64,000 nucleotides of DNA, taken from NCBI GenBank assembly GCA_949130485.1, contig OX422191.1, positions 8,985,446 to 9,049,445 of the forward strand. Direction: 5' to 3'. This DNA is from Agelas oroides. Lineage: Eukaryota > Porifera > Demospongiae > Agelasida > Agelasidae. Of this stretch, positions 43,413-55,739 are shown one piece after another. The notes under the pieces are model-generated. The model saw only the letters and a list, made by a program, of their open reading frames with translations. It was not told where the DNA came from and did not search any database. The position numbers were made by a program, and so were the translations under genes. Each line of letters begins with the position of its first letter. The stretch's first letter is position 1.

Positions 43413-44928
43413 ATGGACACGTCAGAAAGTGAGCAGGATTCTTCTGTGTATGTTGAAATGCAACCAGTTGATTATCGTGAGAGTAGTGACACCTCAGGTA
43501 CAAAGTCCCTGATCTGTAGCAAACAGAAAGATGGTGAAAAGAAGGAAGGGTCACCGTGTAACAGGAGAGAAGAGTGGAGTGCTGTGGAACGTATACCCGT
43601 GGAGCATCTCAATGTAAGACGTAGCTATCGAACTATTACAAGGCATGTAGTTGACCCACTGTACTAGAGGAGGTTATATTTTAAGAATAATCAGTAGAGA
43701 AATCAATTAGCTACCATGCAGTATAAAACATGGCTTAGTCCTTAGCTATACTGCCAAGTGTAAAAGTACTCCCACTAAACAGAGACAAGGTCTAGGTTCC
43801 CAGGCCGCACCAGCGACAGAAAGCTGGGTGGGGCCTGGGAACGAGGCTAGGCTCCCTCCCTTCTGGCTAACAAAGTTCTTCCTGGTATAAAAGTAAAAAG
43901 TAACAGAAGACCACTTGAGAGCTTGCACTGAACTCTAGCTCCCAAGCTAGAACTTATATAAGGTTAGAGATTTAAGACTATATGGCAATACATTATTTCA
44001 TGTTAGTATACCAAACTAGTAGAAAAATGAGAATGTGTGACAATAATTATTGGCACAAGAACACAAGAATTAGCTAGTTGGTGGGAAGTGTGACAGCCAC
44101 ATGCATAACAACACTGCCAGGGTGCTGCTCAACAGAACAGGTGCTACGTACTGTCGGTAGCCTTGCTGGCATACCTTGAGTCTGGAACTGCAATACATTG
44201 CAGTATACCCGTCCAGTCCCCTATTATTTAGTGGGGGCTGGGGGGGGGGAGAGGGGGGGGGGGGGGGAGGATTCAAACCAGGTTGGAAGCTAGTAATTAG
44301 TGGTACATGCAAGGTAGTTGTTAGATGTAGCTAAATGTGGACCATGTAATCATATGAGCTGTGATAGAGGCCCATATATAGTGGATCAATTTAGAAAACA
44401 GCCCTTAGATTGTTTGAAATGAAGTTCACTCAGAGGGGACTGTCAATCACTTATACGGTTCCCACAAAGTTACCACTCAGTGGTTCATTTGTACACTTGT
44501 AGGGTATGCTCTAAATCACTTATACGGTTCTCACTGAGTTACCACTCAGTGGTTCATTTGTACACTTGCAGCTGGACTTTGAGGAGTGTTTCCGCGAGCA
44601 CAAGAGTACACGCACCTTCTTCCAGCTGCACACCCTCCTGAGCCTCATCTACACACACACAAAGTTTGTCATCTACCATATCTTTGTGATCGGTATTGGA
44701 GTGTGGCTCATGCTCCTGTTGGCCGTCATCAACGGAGTCTTTGCATTCTTCCACGTGTGGATATGGGGCCCTCTGTTGAAGCTTCTACTCATGGTGTTGT
44801 ACACGTTTATAAAGCCGATCTACAGTGCATTGGTTAAAGTGATTTTATATCCAGTTGTAGAGACTGCTGGACTACTGTGCAGATGCAAGGATCGCAAAAC
44901 AAGCACCCAATGCATTTCATATACATAA
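43413..44928 (+). CDS. Caveolin-like protein, two exons
   Basis: Exons 43413-43613 and 44572-44928 (donor AAT|GTAAGA, acceptor TTGCAG|CTG, phase 0) give 185 aa, close to the 178 aa of vertebrate caveolin-1. Residues 1-62 are hydrophilic, rich in Ser/Glu. VEHLNLDFEECFREH (about 62-77) corresponds to the caveolin HLN...DFEDVIAEP signature. A long hydrophobic hairpin (about 99-129) is followed by FFHVWIWGPLLKLLLM, like the LHIWAVVPCIKSFLIE region, and KPIYSALVKVILYPVVETAG like the C-terminal membrane segment; CRCKD supplies possible palmitoylation cysteines. In animals, caveolins form 8S oligomers that bend the plasma membrane. The hydropathy and motif order are convincing, but overall identity is low and a search is needed. 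Confidence 0.72.
44220..44270 (+). repeat. Poly-G tract
   Basis: G runs up to 16 nt in the caveolin-like intron. Confidence 0.95.
44447..44571 (+). repeat. Tandem duplication of a splice-acceptor region
   Basis: Two copies of about 60 bp (CACTTATACGGTTC...CCACTCAGTGGTTCATTTGT) end in TACACTTGTAG and TACACTTGCAG. Only the second is followed by the exon of the caveolin-like gene, so the first is a decoy acceptor 66 bp upstream. Confidence 0.9.
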
Positions 44929-45609
44929 GTCATTTTCATTTTCATTTAGCATTAAATACACTGGTTTTTCAAATTTTTTTTTTGCTACTGCAAAGAATCG
45001 TGTTTGTACCCAGTAATAAACAATGTTATGACACTTCACAAAGGGTGTAGTATTGCTGGTAGGGTAGTTCCATTCAAAGGAGTCATAGCTGTAACCGTGG
45101 GTTCATATCAGTTATAAACTCTTGCTGTAACTATACTGCACTAGCTTTTGCAGGTAGGTTGTCAGAAGGAAACGGACAGCGTGTACATGTATCTGTGGTT
45201 GATTAAAAGTCTTTTGAAGAAACCACAAACTGTACCTGTCAGTCTTTGTAGCCTATGAAGACATTGGTTGACCACAAGTGTGTACTTTACTCTTGTAACA
45301 ACTGACAACCTAGCTACCAGCAACGTGCAGTATACAAATTATCTTTCTCCAACTTTTATACAAGAGAGTTCGAGATGAGAACAAGTCAGTTACTATAGGA
45401 AAATGGCAAGCTCATTGACGTTTTGTTCTGGGAGGCTTGCTACTACTCAATAGGGGGCCAGGTCGTCCAACATCTATGTTTGCAGACTGTATTTGACGGG
45501 GAGGGGAGGGGCTACTTAATTGTGAGTGACCTTTGAACTGCGTGCATGTGGTACGCAGTGTTGTACAACTCAGCATATCGCAGTTTCAGTATCTCTCTCT
45601 GCCTCTGGC

Positions 45610-48600
45610 ATGGCTGCAAAACTGTGTCTCGTACTTTTCAGTGCCGTTTTGGCGGTGGTGGCGTGGATGTCGACCTCCTTCATACCCTGGAAAACCCCTC
45701 CAGTCGCCAACTTTGGTGAGTCAACTTTTTGATGTACGTAGCTAGGCGCTGACTACAGACCCAGTCAGTTTGACCGCGCTATACTCTAACTCGCGTTTGC
45801 TGTCTGCAAAAGTGCTTTTTTCTTATGAGCTTTTATTTCAGCATTGTTTTTCCGTTCCTTTATGTTCAATGTTCACTCTGTCCATATAAGGAGGTGTGTA
45901 CAAGTCTTTCTCTCCCAATTTTACAAGGCAGTAGAGAGCAGTACTAGTACTAGCGTGTCCAAACGCAAAATTGTGCAGCGGTCACAGCCACAGTCGAAAT
46001 TTTGATCAATAGCCTTACAACACATATCAAATTGAAGCACTTTGGTTCCTCTTTCCAGTTCTGCTGGTAAGAACGTGCATTTCAAAAATTCTTGCCTTTA
46101 ATTTCGCTTTAACCGCTTTTTATGTAAAAATAGTACGTAGCATTTAACATCGGAAAGCCATATCTTGGGTAAAATGAAGGTAACCCAGGCAATATGCATA
46201 TTTTTCAGTTGCGCTAAGGTTGCTCTTTAAGCCAGTAATTCCAAATTTTCTGTATTGTAGTTTTTTTCGTTTGGATTCGCTGATAATTGCAAATTTGCGT
46301 AACCTTTTATGAGAACGCAACCACAGTCGAAATTTTGATGAATAGCCTCACAACACACATCAAATTGAAGCGTTTTGGTTCCTCTTTCCAATTCCACTGG
46401 TAAGAACGTCCATTTGAAAAATTCTTGCCCGTATTTTTATTTTCAGTCAATGAGTACGACGGCGTTTAACTTCGGAAAGCCATATCTTGAGGTAAAATGG
46501 AGTAATCCAGGCAATATGCACATTTTTCAGTTACTCTAAGGCTGCTCTTTAAGCCGGTAATTCTATCTTTTGTGTATTGTGAAAAAATTTTTTTTGTTTG
46601 GACACGCTACTAGTACCATAGAAAGGTCTCTATACCATTAGGAAATTTGAAGCAGAAACATCAGAAATCACATGTTGATTTCGAATTTGGACACACCTCA
46701 GTACTGGACCACATGCCTAGTACTCAACCATCTGTTTTAGGCCACTCTGATGAGCTAACACGATTGACCTAAACTTCTACAAGCGCCCCATAGTTGGTTT
46801 ACTGATAGCCTACTCCAGCGCTGTAGCCATGTATGCATGCACTAACAATATTTATCGGAGAGTCTCAATGTAGGGATGTGCGGACATGCAAAAGCCGTAT
46901 AACTCGGCCATATTAGTACTGTAGTGTATGTATTTATTGCCCATGATTGGACTAAACAGGAAGTACTAGTAGGCACTTGATATGTGCTCCAAATGAGTAG
47001 GCATGTAGTATAGTGGACCTCCTATTAAAGGACACCCCTGAAATAAGGACACCTGGTCAATCAGAACACTTGACCGAGTCCCAACTTTATATAAATATGT
47101 AATGATTTAATTGGAATAGTTGAGCCCGTTTGGGCCATCACAGGTACATGAGCATGGTAGTAGCTATACTAGTACAGCACAGATGTAGTACAGATACAGC
47201 ACTCGATACAAACTGGGTAATTGAATAATTATGTAATTATTCTTCCCTGAAATAAGGACACCTCACTAATCAGGACAATTATTTTGATCCCAAGGGTGTC
47301 CGCATTAGAGAGGTTCTACTGTATACACTCACCGACAGTGTGCGCGATGCTCAAGCTTGAGTCTCTCTCACTACCAATCCTTGTCCCATGTTTGTAGCTT
47401 TTCAAGAACCATGCAGATCTAGAGAGATAGAGTCGGCAATCTGTCGATCGTTGCCTACCAGTTTGTAGCACTTTGAACTAATGTACGTATCCCTGGAAAT
47501 CTCTGCTCGCTCATTTCATACCATATAGTATGCTTAGTAGGAAGAAACTGGTATCTTCTTATCAATTCTCACTTCATCAATTCCCACTTTGTCAATGTTG
47601 ACCCAATGGGAATTGACAAAGTGGGAGTTGACAAAGTGGGAATTGACAAAGTGGGAATTGACAAAGTGGGAATAAACAAGAACTTGTCAAATGTTGACCC
47701 AATGGGAATTGATAAAGTGGGAATAAAACCGAAAGAACTTGTTTGTTGTGTGAATGTATCCCACTCACCCTTGTATCCTAGGTAACAGCGGAGGTATGTA
47801 ATTATCCCTGAAAATTCCACATGCACTTCTAGCTGATAACAAAATCTCCATTAATTTACACTGTACAAAAAAATAGGTTAGTTTAATCATATTTGTAGGT
47901 TATCTCAGTTGCACCAGTTGATATCATTGTCAGAAGTCCCAGGATTGTCTCTAAAATAGTTTTCTTGAAATTCCTTCCAAGAGCTTTAGTTTCTTCTTTC
48001 AGAAGTCCTAATTGGTTACATTACTTACCAAAACTATGTAATCAAACGTTTTCCAGAAATGCTAATTGATAGGTGTTCTGAAAACAAGACTGGTTTAATT
48101 AAAATAGAAGCTTCTCAACGCTTTGATTTCACGGTCTTCAGAAGACTTGTTTGGAAGCATTCCTTGAACTTCATGATGGGTACACCACACACATGCAAAT
48201 GAGATACCCCGGTAACTGAGATAGTGAAGTATGTTTTACCGTGATATATATCAAGAGTGCATAAGAACGGGCGGCTAGAGTAAGAGCGTGTAACTCCGTA
48301 AATTTGAAACCAGTCGAAGTTATTGAACCGTACTAAAAATAGTAACACGTACTGCGCAGCTGCGCATAAACATAAGCCATTGTTGCTAAGCAGGTGTCGG
48401 GTGTCCTATTTTTAGTACGGTTCAATAATTTTGACCGGACTGTGGGTTTCTATTGGAGTTACACGCTCTTACTCTAGCCGCCCGTTCTTATGCGCTCTTG
48501 ATATATAGTATGCCTGATTTTCAAACCACTTGTGTTAGAGGAATTGTGTCTGGAAAACCAACACTGTGACTAGAATACAATCATACAAGTAGGTACTGCA

Positions 48601-50643
48601 TATGTAGATCAAGAAATTGATTGTTACATTAAATTATTACAGGAAACCATTTGCTTGAACCTTGTCAGAATGTGTGTGTACATCTTCCTTGTTCTTATGC
48701 TGTTCAAAAGCATCACCTGCCAGCCACTCAGTTGTTGGCGTCTGCCGTGGTTTTCTTGCCTGAGCCTGGTGTTTTCTGAGGTTGAAATACCACCTCAAGC
48801 TTCTGGTTGCATGAGCCAAAATGGCATCTGTTTACAATCGCAATTAACATAACCATTTGTAGTGTGTGCATAGGCAGGATCATCAGAGACGACCTACCAC
48901 AGCACATCACAAGGCTTCACACAGGAGGGAAGGGAGGGAGGGAAGCCTTGTTGCCAGGCCTTCCTACCGTCCAGTTTTTTGATCGCTTGCAGTATACACA
49001 AATGGAGGGGGAAGGCCTGGTCCATTATATCACATGAATGGCGTCAGTGTCTACCTAGGTCGACAAAGGAGGGAGGGGTCCCATATTGAAAGAACCAGCT
49101 TGTGGGCTTTTCTTGTTCTGTCCAAGTGCTGGAATTTTGAACATTTGCAAAGCAAAAAATGTACCACTCCATGATTGTGCGAAACATGGCTCTTGCATTC
49201 AAGGCCCCCCCCTGTCTACCTAGGTAGACAAAACGTCATTCACATGATAAAATGGACCAGGCCTTACCCCTCCGGTTTTTCATACTGTAAGCGATCAAAA
49301 GTGGACAGTGGGAAGGCCTGGAAACAAGGCTACATACTGCAAGCAATCAAAAACACGAGCCAGGGAAGGCCTGGGAACAGAGGGAAGAGAAGAGTATACC
49401 GTGAACAGAGCACCACAAGACTTCACAATTGCAAATGGAAAATACGTCATGTGTGATAGCCTGGTCGATTTTATCACGTAAATGACATCAGTGTCTACCT
49501 AGGTAGACAGAGGGGGGAAGGGGCCCTTGAATGAAAGAGCTGTGTTTCGCGCATGCGTTCTTCGTCCTGAACAAAGAGTGGTACATTTTTCACTTCACAA
49601 ACGTTCATCATTGCCAGATTTATTTTGCCAATCCATTGTTGCTGGAACCCCACCCACTAACTTATAGTGTTTGGAAATGACGTATCCCTAGCTGGGATAA
49701 TTTTACTGATTCTAGGATAGAAGCTACTCATACTCTCATGTGTTCATGTGTACTAATGTGACTACAAGACTTCCCCATTGACTCCTGTACATTGATTTTG
49801 TGTGAGTCAAACATGATAAGTTCTATACTAGCGTATAACCAGAAAAATTGATGGGGAATTAAATTTGGCGGTTAGGCGGTTGGGGCTGAAACTGCCAAAT
49901 TAAAATCTGCCAATATTGTTTTCGCCCGCGTAATGATGTAATGCATGCAGTAGCGCTTTGGTCCCCTCTGTGCGAGCTGTACATGTAGCTAGCTCAGCAC
50001 TAGCACACTGCCAGTTATATTTCTTGTAAATTTGCGAACTCATGGCTTTGTTCAAGCACCTCAAGCGAGAGGACGGCAACGCTCCCTGATAAACATGCGT
50101 GCAATGTTTATGATGACGTAATACGCTGCAAGGCGCCACTTCCAAATTTAAATTCTACCAATATTTTTTTTACGCTTGGTTTGGGGCCAAACCGCCAAAT
50201 TAAAGACTGCCAATATTTCCGGTTATACGGTATTTGTATTTGACCTAATGTGACGGGTACTGAAAATTGATTATTTCACAGATGGCACTGTCTATTTCAA
50301 TCATGACAAACTACAGTCTCCGACCACTAAAGATGAAATCATTGAAATTGTGAAATTCGCTGCTCAAAATGGTCGCAAGATTCGAGTTCTTGGATCGGGG
50401 CATTCCCGGTCCTCACTCGCACTCTCTGAAGACATTCAGGTGTCACTGCACCAGTTCAAAGGACTCGTTGAAGTTGATTTGGAATCAAAGCAGGTCACCG
50501 TGAGGGCAGGTACAACCATCCAGGAGCTGAACGCTATTTTGGAGGAGAAAGGACTCGCCCTGAGTAACATGCCAGCCATTGCTGATCCTACAGTAGCTGG
50601 CGCAATTGCCACAGGTAAAGCATATACATATATATTAGATAGG

Positions 50644-50724
<81 letters not shown>

Positions 50725-53700
50725 TATTTACAGGAAATGCCTCATCAGCAATTATTAGCCATAGTTCGGAGGGTCCACAGGACACAATAGTAAAACCAAA
50801 ACCAAAACCAAAAATAGAGAAAAGATTAAAAGGGTGTGTGTGTTTTATTTCCCCACAAAAAGGAGGAGTGTTGCTTTAGTCTTACTAGGTCAGTATCCGT
50901 TAATCTCTGAAAATATACCCATGGATAATGAACTTAAGTGGCTCCTCAAAGAGGGGGGTGGGCGTATTTTCAAGAGTTGTGATAATTGTCTAGAATATGC
51001 TCACCTCACCTGACATGCAGTTAGTCTTTTGTCATGTGCTTGTGCAATAACAGCAACTGGTGCCTGCCACATCAGATTCTTGTGTGCTTCTTTCTTAACA
51101 TAACTGCCTGTACTATAGCATGAATAGGATGTACTTTAGAGATAAAAGCACCATTTGGAAATAATTTCATTCAAAAAGAGGGGTGCGGCTTATTTACGAG
51201 AGATTATGAGACTGTTTATAACAAGACTCTTCTTATGTACATAGGCACCCATGGGACGGGACTGAAGCATGGAAACATGGCCACGTTTGTCACAAAGCTG
51301 GAACTGGTTTCTGGAAAGGGAGAGGTAAAAAGTGGGAATAACTACATACACACTAGCTATGTTAGAATTCTTAAATATAAAAACGACTTTTGAAAATGAG
51401 AACAGCTGCACAAAGAGAAGCTACCTTCTACCTACCATAAGGATAATAAGACATTTTCTTGCATGAGATGGCAGCTAGGTTCAATTCCCTATTTCCCAGC
51501 ATGAGGCTTAGTATTGTCCAAAACATGTCCTGTGCCGTGGGTAATTTTGTATACATCTAGGCCTGCATTTTTATTGGAGATGTGGTTCAGTGATTGATCC
51601 TAACATCCCCCCCACTCAATATATAAATAATAACATGTTGCTATGGCAACGCCTATATTCAAAGTAGCAGTGTTGCTTTGGTAACTCAGTATATTCTGTG
51701 AGTTGATGAAAATAGAAATTAACCAGCTAACTATGTGTACATATTCCCGCCTTTCCCCCACACTTATGTAGCTCCTGACTGTCAGTGCAACTGACAACGC
51801 AGAGATCTTCAAGGCAGCACAGGTCAGTATTGGGAGAAGCAATCCCCACCAACCTTTGACCTTCAGAAACATGTAGTGCATTTTTTCCCCTTTATCCAAG
51901 TTTTAATGACATTGAGTGCTATGTGCACTTTCCGTTTATACAGGTCAGTGTTGGTATGCTAGGTGTCATAACAAAGGTGACCTTTCAGTGCGAGGAGACA
52001 TTCCACCTGGAGGAGACCCTCGTACCACAGCCCCTCCACCGCTGTTTCGAGAACTTTGAGGAGATTGTACGTGGCAGTGAGTACACTAAGCTATGGCTGG
52101 AGCTCTTCAGTGGCAGGTGTGCTACATTGCTGGTGAACAGGACTAAGGAGAGTGTCAGGAAGCCATGGACCATGTTTGCTTGGGATCTCAAGGTAGAGAC
52201 GTTTGTTATACAGTGCTGACAAATTGGTATCGAGTTTTGAAAGTATGAAAAGGCAAAAAAAAATCTAGATGGTTTGTGTATGTGAATGTTGGGGGGGGGG
52301 GGATGGTTAGTTTTACAATCAGACTTACTTGGTCACGCAAAGAACCCGTAGGCACATGAGTTATATGAATGAGGCTTCATGTTCTAAAATTGTTCACAAT
52401 TCAATGTAAAAAATACTTGGGTTACTGCACCCATATTTTAGGTTGTCTCAGTTGCATCAGTGTGACAGTTATCAAAGCAATGCTACCAAATAGGTTTTCT
52501 TATGGAGGAACCTTTTATGCTCTTCAAGAAGTAGACGTGGGCATAAATCACTAGTTATATGAAACTGTTCATCATTGCAGTGTATAGTGTATAGTACATA
52601 ATGCTGGGTGTGAGCCTGGGAATGAGGCTAATATATTGACCATGCCACCTGATAACTTTACTGATTCGAAATTAAACATATTCCCTTAATGAAATCCTAC
52701 TCACAATACATAAACACTTTTTGACCTAACTTTTTGACTTGCAGCCATGCAGACTCCTGATTTAAAATTTGAATTTCCTCCCACAGATGAGGCTATTGGA
52801 GCCCTTCCTCTGGGTAGCGTCTTGGATCCCTCCCCTCACGCCCTTCATCATGAAACTAACCTTCAACTACGGTGGCATCTTCCCTGCTTATAACCGTGTT
52901 GATATCAGCTATGGTGTCTTTGTCCCTCCTCCCTACTTCCCGAACAACAACCAGGCTGAGGTGGTAGTCGATATGGTACACTGTGTTGAAGCACTGAAGG
53001 AGTTGAAGAGAGTCGTGGAGACACAGGGGATCCCTGTGAACCTTATTACAGAGGTATATGGAGTGTGTAATTTACATTACATCATAGTGAGGTGTTTCCA
53101 TGGTGACGCTATTCTTCTGACTGCTCTGAAGTGGCAGAGACATGCTCAGCACCAGCCTCCCTCCTAGCTTTTCTGTCGCATAATGTAAGAAACCATTTCT
53201 TGTCCATTATGCTGCCAGAAAGCTTGGGAGGAGTGTTGGCTATATAGCTTAGTACTCCATCTGTGGCATTCTCAGCTAACGTAGATCGGGAAATTTCACA
53301 GTAAAAATAATTTGCATTTTAAATTTTCGTGTTAAATATTTCGTCGCTCGATGGTTCCGCAATGTAGCATGTATATGTGTTGTTTATTTTTCGCGCATTT
53401 AATTTTCTTTACTCTGGCACAGTGACGAAAAAAAAAATTTCCCAATCTATGGTATATATAGTGTCTGGGAATGTATGCCAGTGTTTAGCATTCGGCTAAC
53501 TTGTCAACTACCTGACTAATCTCTAAGTACCCCAACCACATGAGGTATATTTTGAAGGGCTAAGATAAAACCCCTACTAGATGTTGTGATGTGTGGTTGA
53601 GAATCTTTCATTTACTTAACTAGTCAGTGATGTGCTGTATTGCATGATTTAGTGATTCTGGACCGCATTGTGTGTGTATGCTGCTAAGTGTTGGTGGAGT

Positions 53701-54099
53701 GGGTTTAACATCAACATAGCCTGTGGCAGACTGAAGTTTTCACTTTATTTTTGTAGAATCTGATGATTTTCCACATTTATATACACACCTTAGGTTCGTT
53801 TTGTGAGAGGAGATGACATCTGGTTGAGCCCGGACTATGGCAGAGACTCCTGCCACATCACTCTCATGATATACAACCCTTCTTCAGCAACAAAACAACA
53901 CTACTTTGATGAGTTCCTCCAGGTCATTGAGAGGTTCCAGCCTCGACTGCACTGGGGGAAGTACCTCAATCTCACCTCAGAGAGAGTGGGGAAGATTTAC
54001 CCTAAGGCTGGTGACTTTGCGAGGATTAGAGCTGAACTGGACCCAGAGGGACTATTTGTCAATAAAATGACATCTGATGTGTTTGGATTTTCAGATTAG
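45610..54099 (+). CDS. L-gulonolactone oxidase-like FAD enzyme, seven exons
   Basis: Exons 45610-45715, 50282-50614, 51245-51324, 51772-51822, 51944-52192, 52787-53053, 53794-54099 join in phase to give 463 aa. Residues 1-20 are a signal-anchor-like helix (LCLVLFSAVLAVVAW). Then comes the FAD-binding PCMH fold: VLGSGHSRSS with His76 at the site used for covalent FAD attachment in animal gulonolactone oxidase, and GAIATGTHGTG. The C-terminal aldonolactone oxidase half ends with HWGKYLNL and FARIRAELDPEGLFVN. These enzymes oxidise L-gulono-1,4-lactone (or related sugar lactones/alditols) in ascorbate synthesis on the ER membrane. Exact substrate is inferred; alditol- or arabinonolactone oxidases share the motifs. 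Intron 1 is 4.6 kb and filled with repeats; an (AGAT)n tract follows exon 2. Confidence 0.88.
45947..46616. repeat. TIR element with internal tandem duplication
   Basis: TAGCGTGTCCAAAC near 45952 and GTTTGGACACGCTA near 46600 are inverted ends. Between them a unit of about 340 bp (CACAGTCGAAATTTTGATSA...) is present twice, at about 45985 and 46320. It lies in intron 1 of the gulonolactone oxidase-like gene. Confidence 0.75.
47586..47720. repeat. 15-bp minisatellite
   Basis: Four copies of AATTGACAAAGTGGG with a longer repeated unit containing TTGACCCAATGGGAATTGA on both sides. Confidence 0.9.
48252..48500. mobile_element. CAAGAGCGCATAAGAACG MITE, copy 3
   Basis: Same ends as copies 1 and 2; flanked by AT-repeat sequence in which the target duplication cannot be delimited exactly. 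In intron 1 of the gulonolactone oxidase-like gene. Confidence 0.85.
48940..49630. mobile_element. Cluster of TAGCCTCG-family pieces
   Basis: AGCCTTGTTGCCAGGCC near 48940 pairs with GGCCTGGAAACAAGGCT ending about 49331; within are inverted CTACCTAGGTAGACA segments. A second, truncated copy follows to about 49630. Confidence 0.7.
50639..50724 (+). repeat. (AGAT)n microsatellite
   Basis: About 21 tetramers, 25 bp after the donor site of exon 2 of the gulonolactone oxidase-like gene. Confidence 0.99.
51458..51605 (+). repeat. Dispersed repeat fragment
   Basis: Diverged copy of the segment at 32147-32315 (shared CCAAAAC, TTGGAGATGTGGTTC), in an intron. Confidence 0.6.
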
Positions 54100-54194
54100 G
54101 GTGCACTGATGTATTATATATTTATAGTTCATATTATTCTTTTTGCATCCAAGTCTTGGTACAGAAAGGGCATTTAGGGATTGTGACTGGAGAG

Positions 54195-54480
54195 TACAAG
54201 TCTCGTTCCCAGACCCTTCACACCAAACCCCATTGAAAAATTGTGGCATGGTGTGGAGAGTCTGGGGTCGAGACTATCGCAAAACAGTTTTGGTGCAGAG
54301 AAGTCTTTAACTCGATCTGGCCACTTAAAATTTCATTGCATCTACACTGCCATGCCATAGATATTGGAGTGTCCCACTCCACTATCTATGCCTATACACT
54401 GAGCTTCGTTCCCAGGCCCCGCCCAGCTTTCAGTTACTATACAGCTGTGCGGGGAACTGGGAACGAGGCCGAGGCTACTC
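54195..54480. mobile_element. Two short TCTCGTTCCC/CTCGTTCCC hairpins
   Basis: At about 54201-54278 AGTCTCGTTCCCAGACCCTT pairs with AGTCTGGGGTCGAGACT; at about 54407-54470 GTTCCCAGGCCCCGCCCAGC pairs with GGAACTGGGAACGAGG. They follow the gulonolactone oxidase-like gene directly. Confidence 0.65.
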
Positions 54481-54746
54481 AGAATATGCAACTTGTGACG
54501 TTTTAAAGCTCTGCACGCATGCGCAATGACACAGCATTTAGAGATCCTCCCCCATGTACGTCATTCAAGAACCTGTCGATCAACAACTTTCCTCTGGCAC
54601 TACATACCGACGTTCGTGTCCTTCATTGTTAAGGTTTGTGAAGCGAAGTAAAAATTGAATCATAAAATCGGCTGGTTCCCCACTCATGGGAGAGGTTTTA
54701 TGCGCTTATCAAATTATATCCCTGTGCTCACTAGCTACCCCAGTGC

Positions 54747-55067
54747 TAGTCTCGTGCCCAGACCCAACCCTCTCACGAGGAAAGGGTCTGGTGTCACAAG
54801 CCTGAATCCTTGGGCTTGCGGAAGTGTTGAAGCCTTGCAATTGTTAGTGTAGAATTACAAATTGATCAGTGTTGGATAATGAATCTCATAACACGCTTTG
54901 AGCGGTACGATTGAAGTACTTGTTCTCGCTTCCGCATTATTCCAATAAACGCTGCTCTGCGATTTCATTGGCCGCTCCAAGCTTCTGGAGCTAGCCCAAG
55001 CATTCCGACTTGTGACACCAGACCCCTTCTCCTCGCGTGAGCTGGGTGGGGTCTGGGCACGAGACTA
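54747..55067. mobile_element. TAGTCTCG MITE with exact 9-bp target duplication
   Basis: TAGTCTCGTGCCCAGACCC and GGGTCTGGGCACGAGACTA termini; CCCCAGTGC flanks both sides (54738-54746, 55068-55076). Subterminal arms also pair (GTGTCACAAGCC with its complement). Confidence 0.9.
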
Positions 55068-55407
55068 CCCCAGTGCGGGCTACAGTGGTGTAAGGTGGAG
55101 ATTTGACAAAGTAAACACTAATTGCCCCAGTATATAGAGTATCCCCTAAAAATCAATTGTCCCCTATAATCAAATCCCTTTGCAAAATGTGGGGGATTAC
55201 TGGGGATTTGACACAGTGTATGCATTGCCATCTTTGAGACATCTTCAGATGTAATCAAATTCCTGACTATAGGGGCAGCCTCTTTCAGTCCAACCCCCTA
55301 TAATGCCCCTCCTCTGCCCATATGGGGAGTAGTGGGCCATAACATTGTTAGTCACACAAAAAAAAATAGGCCTAGGTGTTTAGTCACCCACTGCGCAGGA
55401 TGCATGT

Positions 55408-55730
55408 TAGTCTCGTCCCCAGACCCCACCCTCTCACGAGGAGAAACGGTCTGGTGAACCAAGTCGAATTTCTTGGGCTAGCGCACGCTTTTGCGACATT
55501 GTAACCTAGCAACGATCAAAATATTTTGCGGCCAACCCGCTCAAAAAAGGTACGGATACTCGAATGGATATGAACAAATTTTACTGTTGTAAGGGAAGTG
55601 CTACGTAATAATTGCCGATCTCGCGATCTCATTGGTCATTACCCGTTTTGGGTAATAAGCCCAAGAAATTCGACTTCGTTCACCAGACCGTTTCTCGCCG
55701 GGAGGCGCGCGCGGGCGGGGCACGAGACTA
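55408..55730. mobile_element. TAGTCTCG MITE, second copy
   Basis: TAGTCTCGTCCCCAGACCCC and GGGGCACGAGACTA termini; GATGCATGT on both sides (55399-55407, 55731-55739). Only the outer arms resemble the copy at 54747; the inner part matches a fragment at about 29720-29880. Confidence 0.9.
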
Positions 55731-55739
55731 GATGCATGT

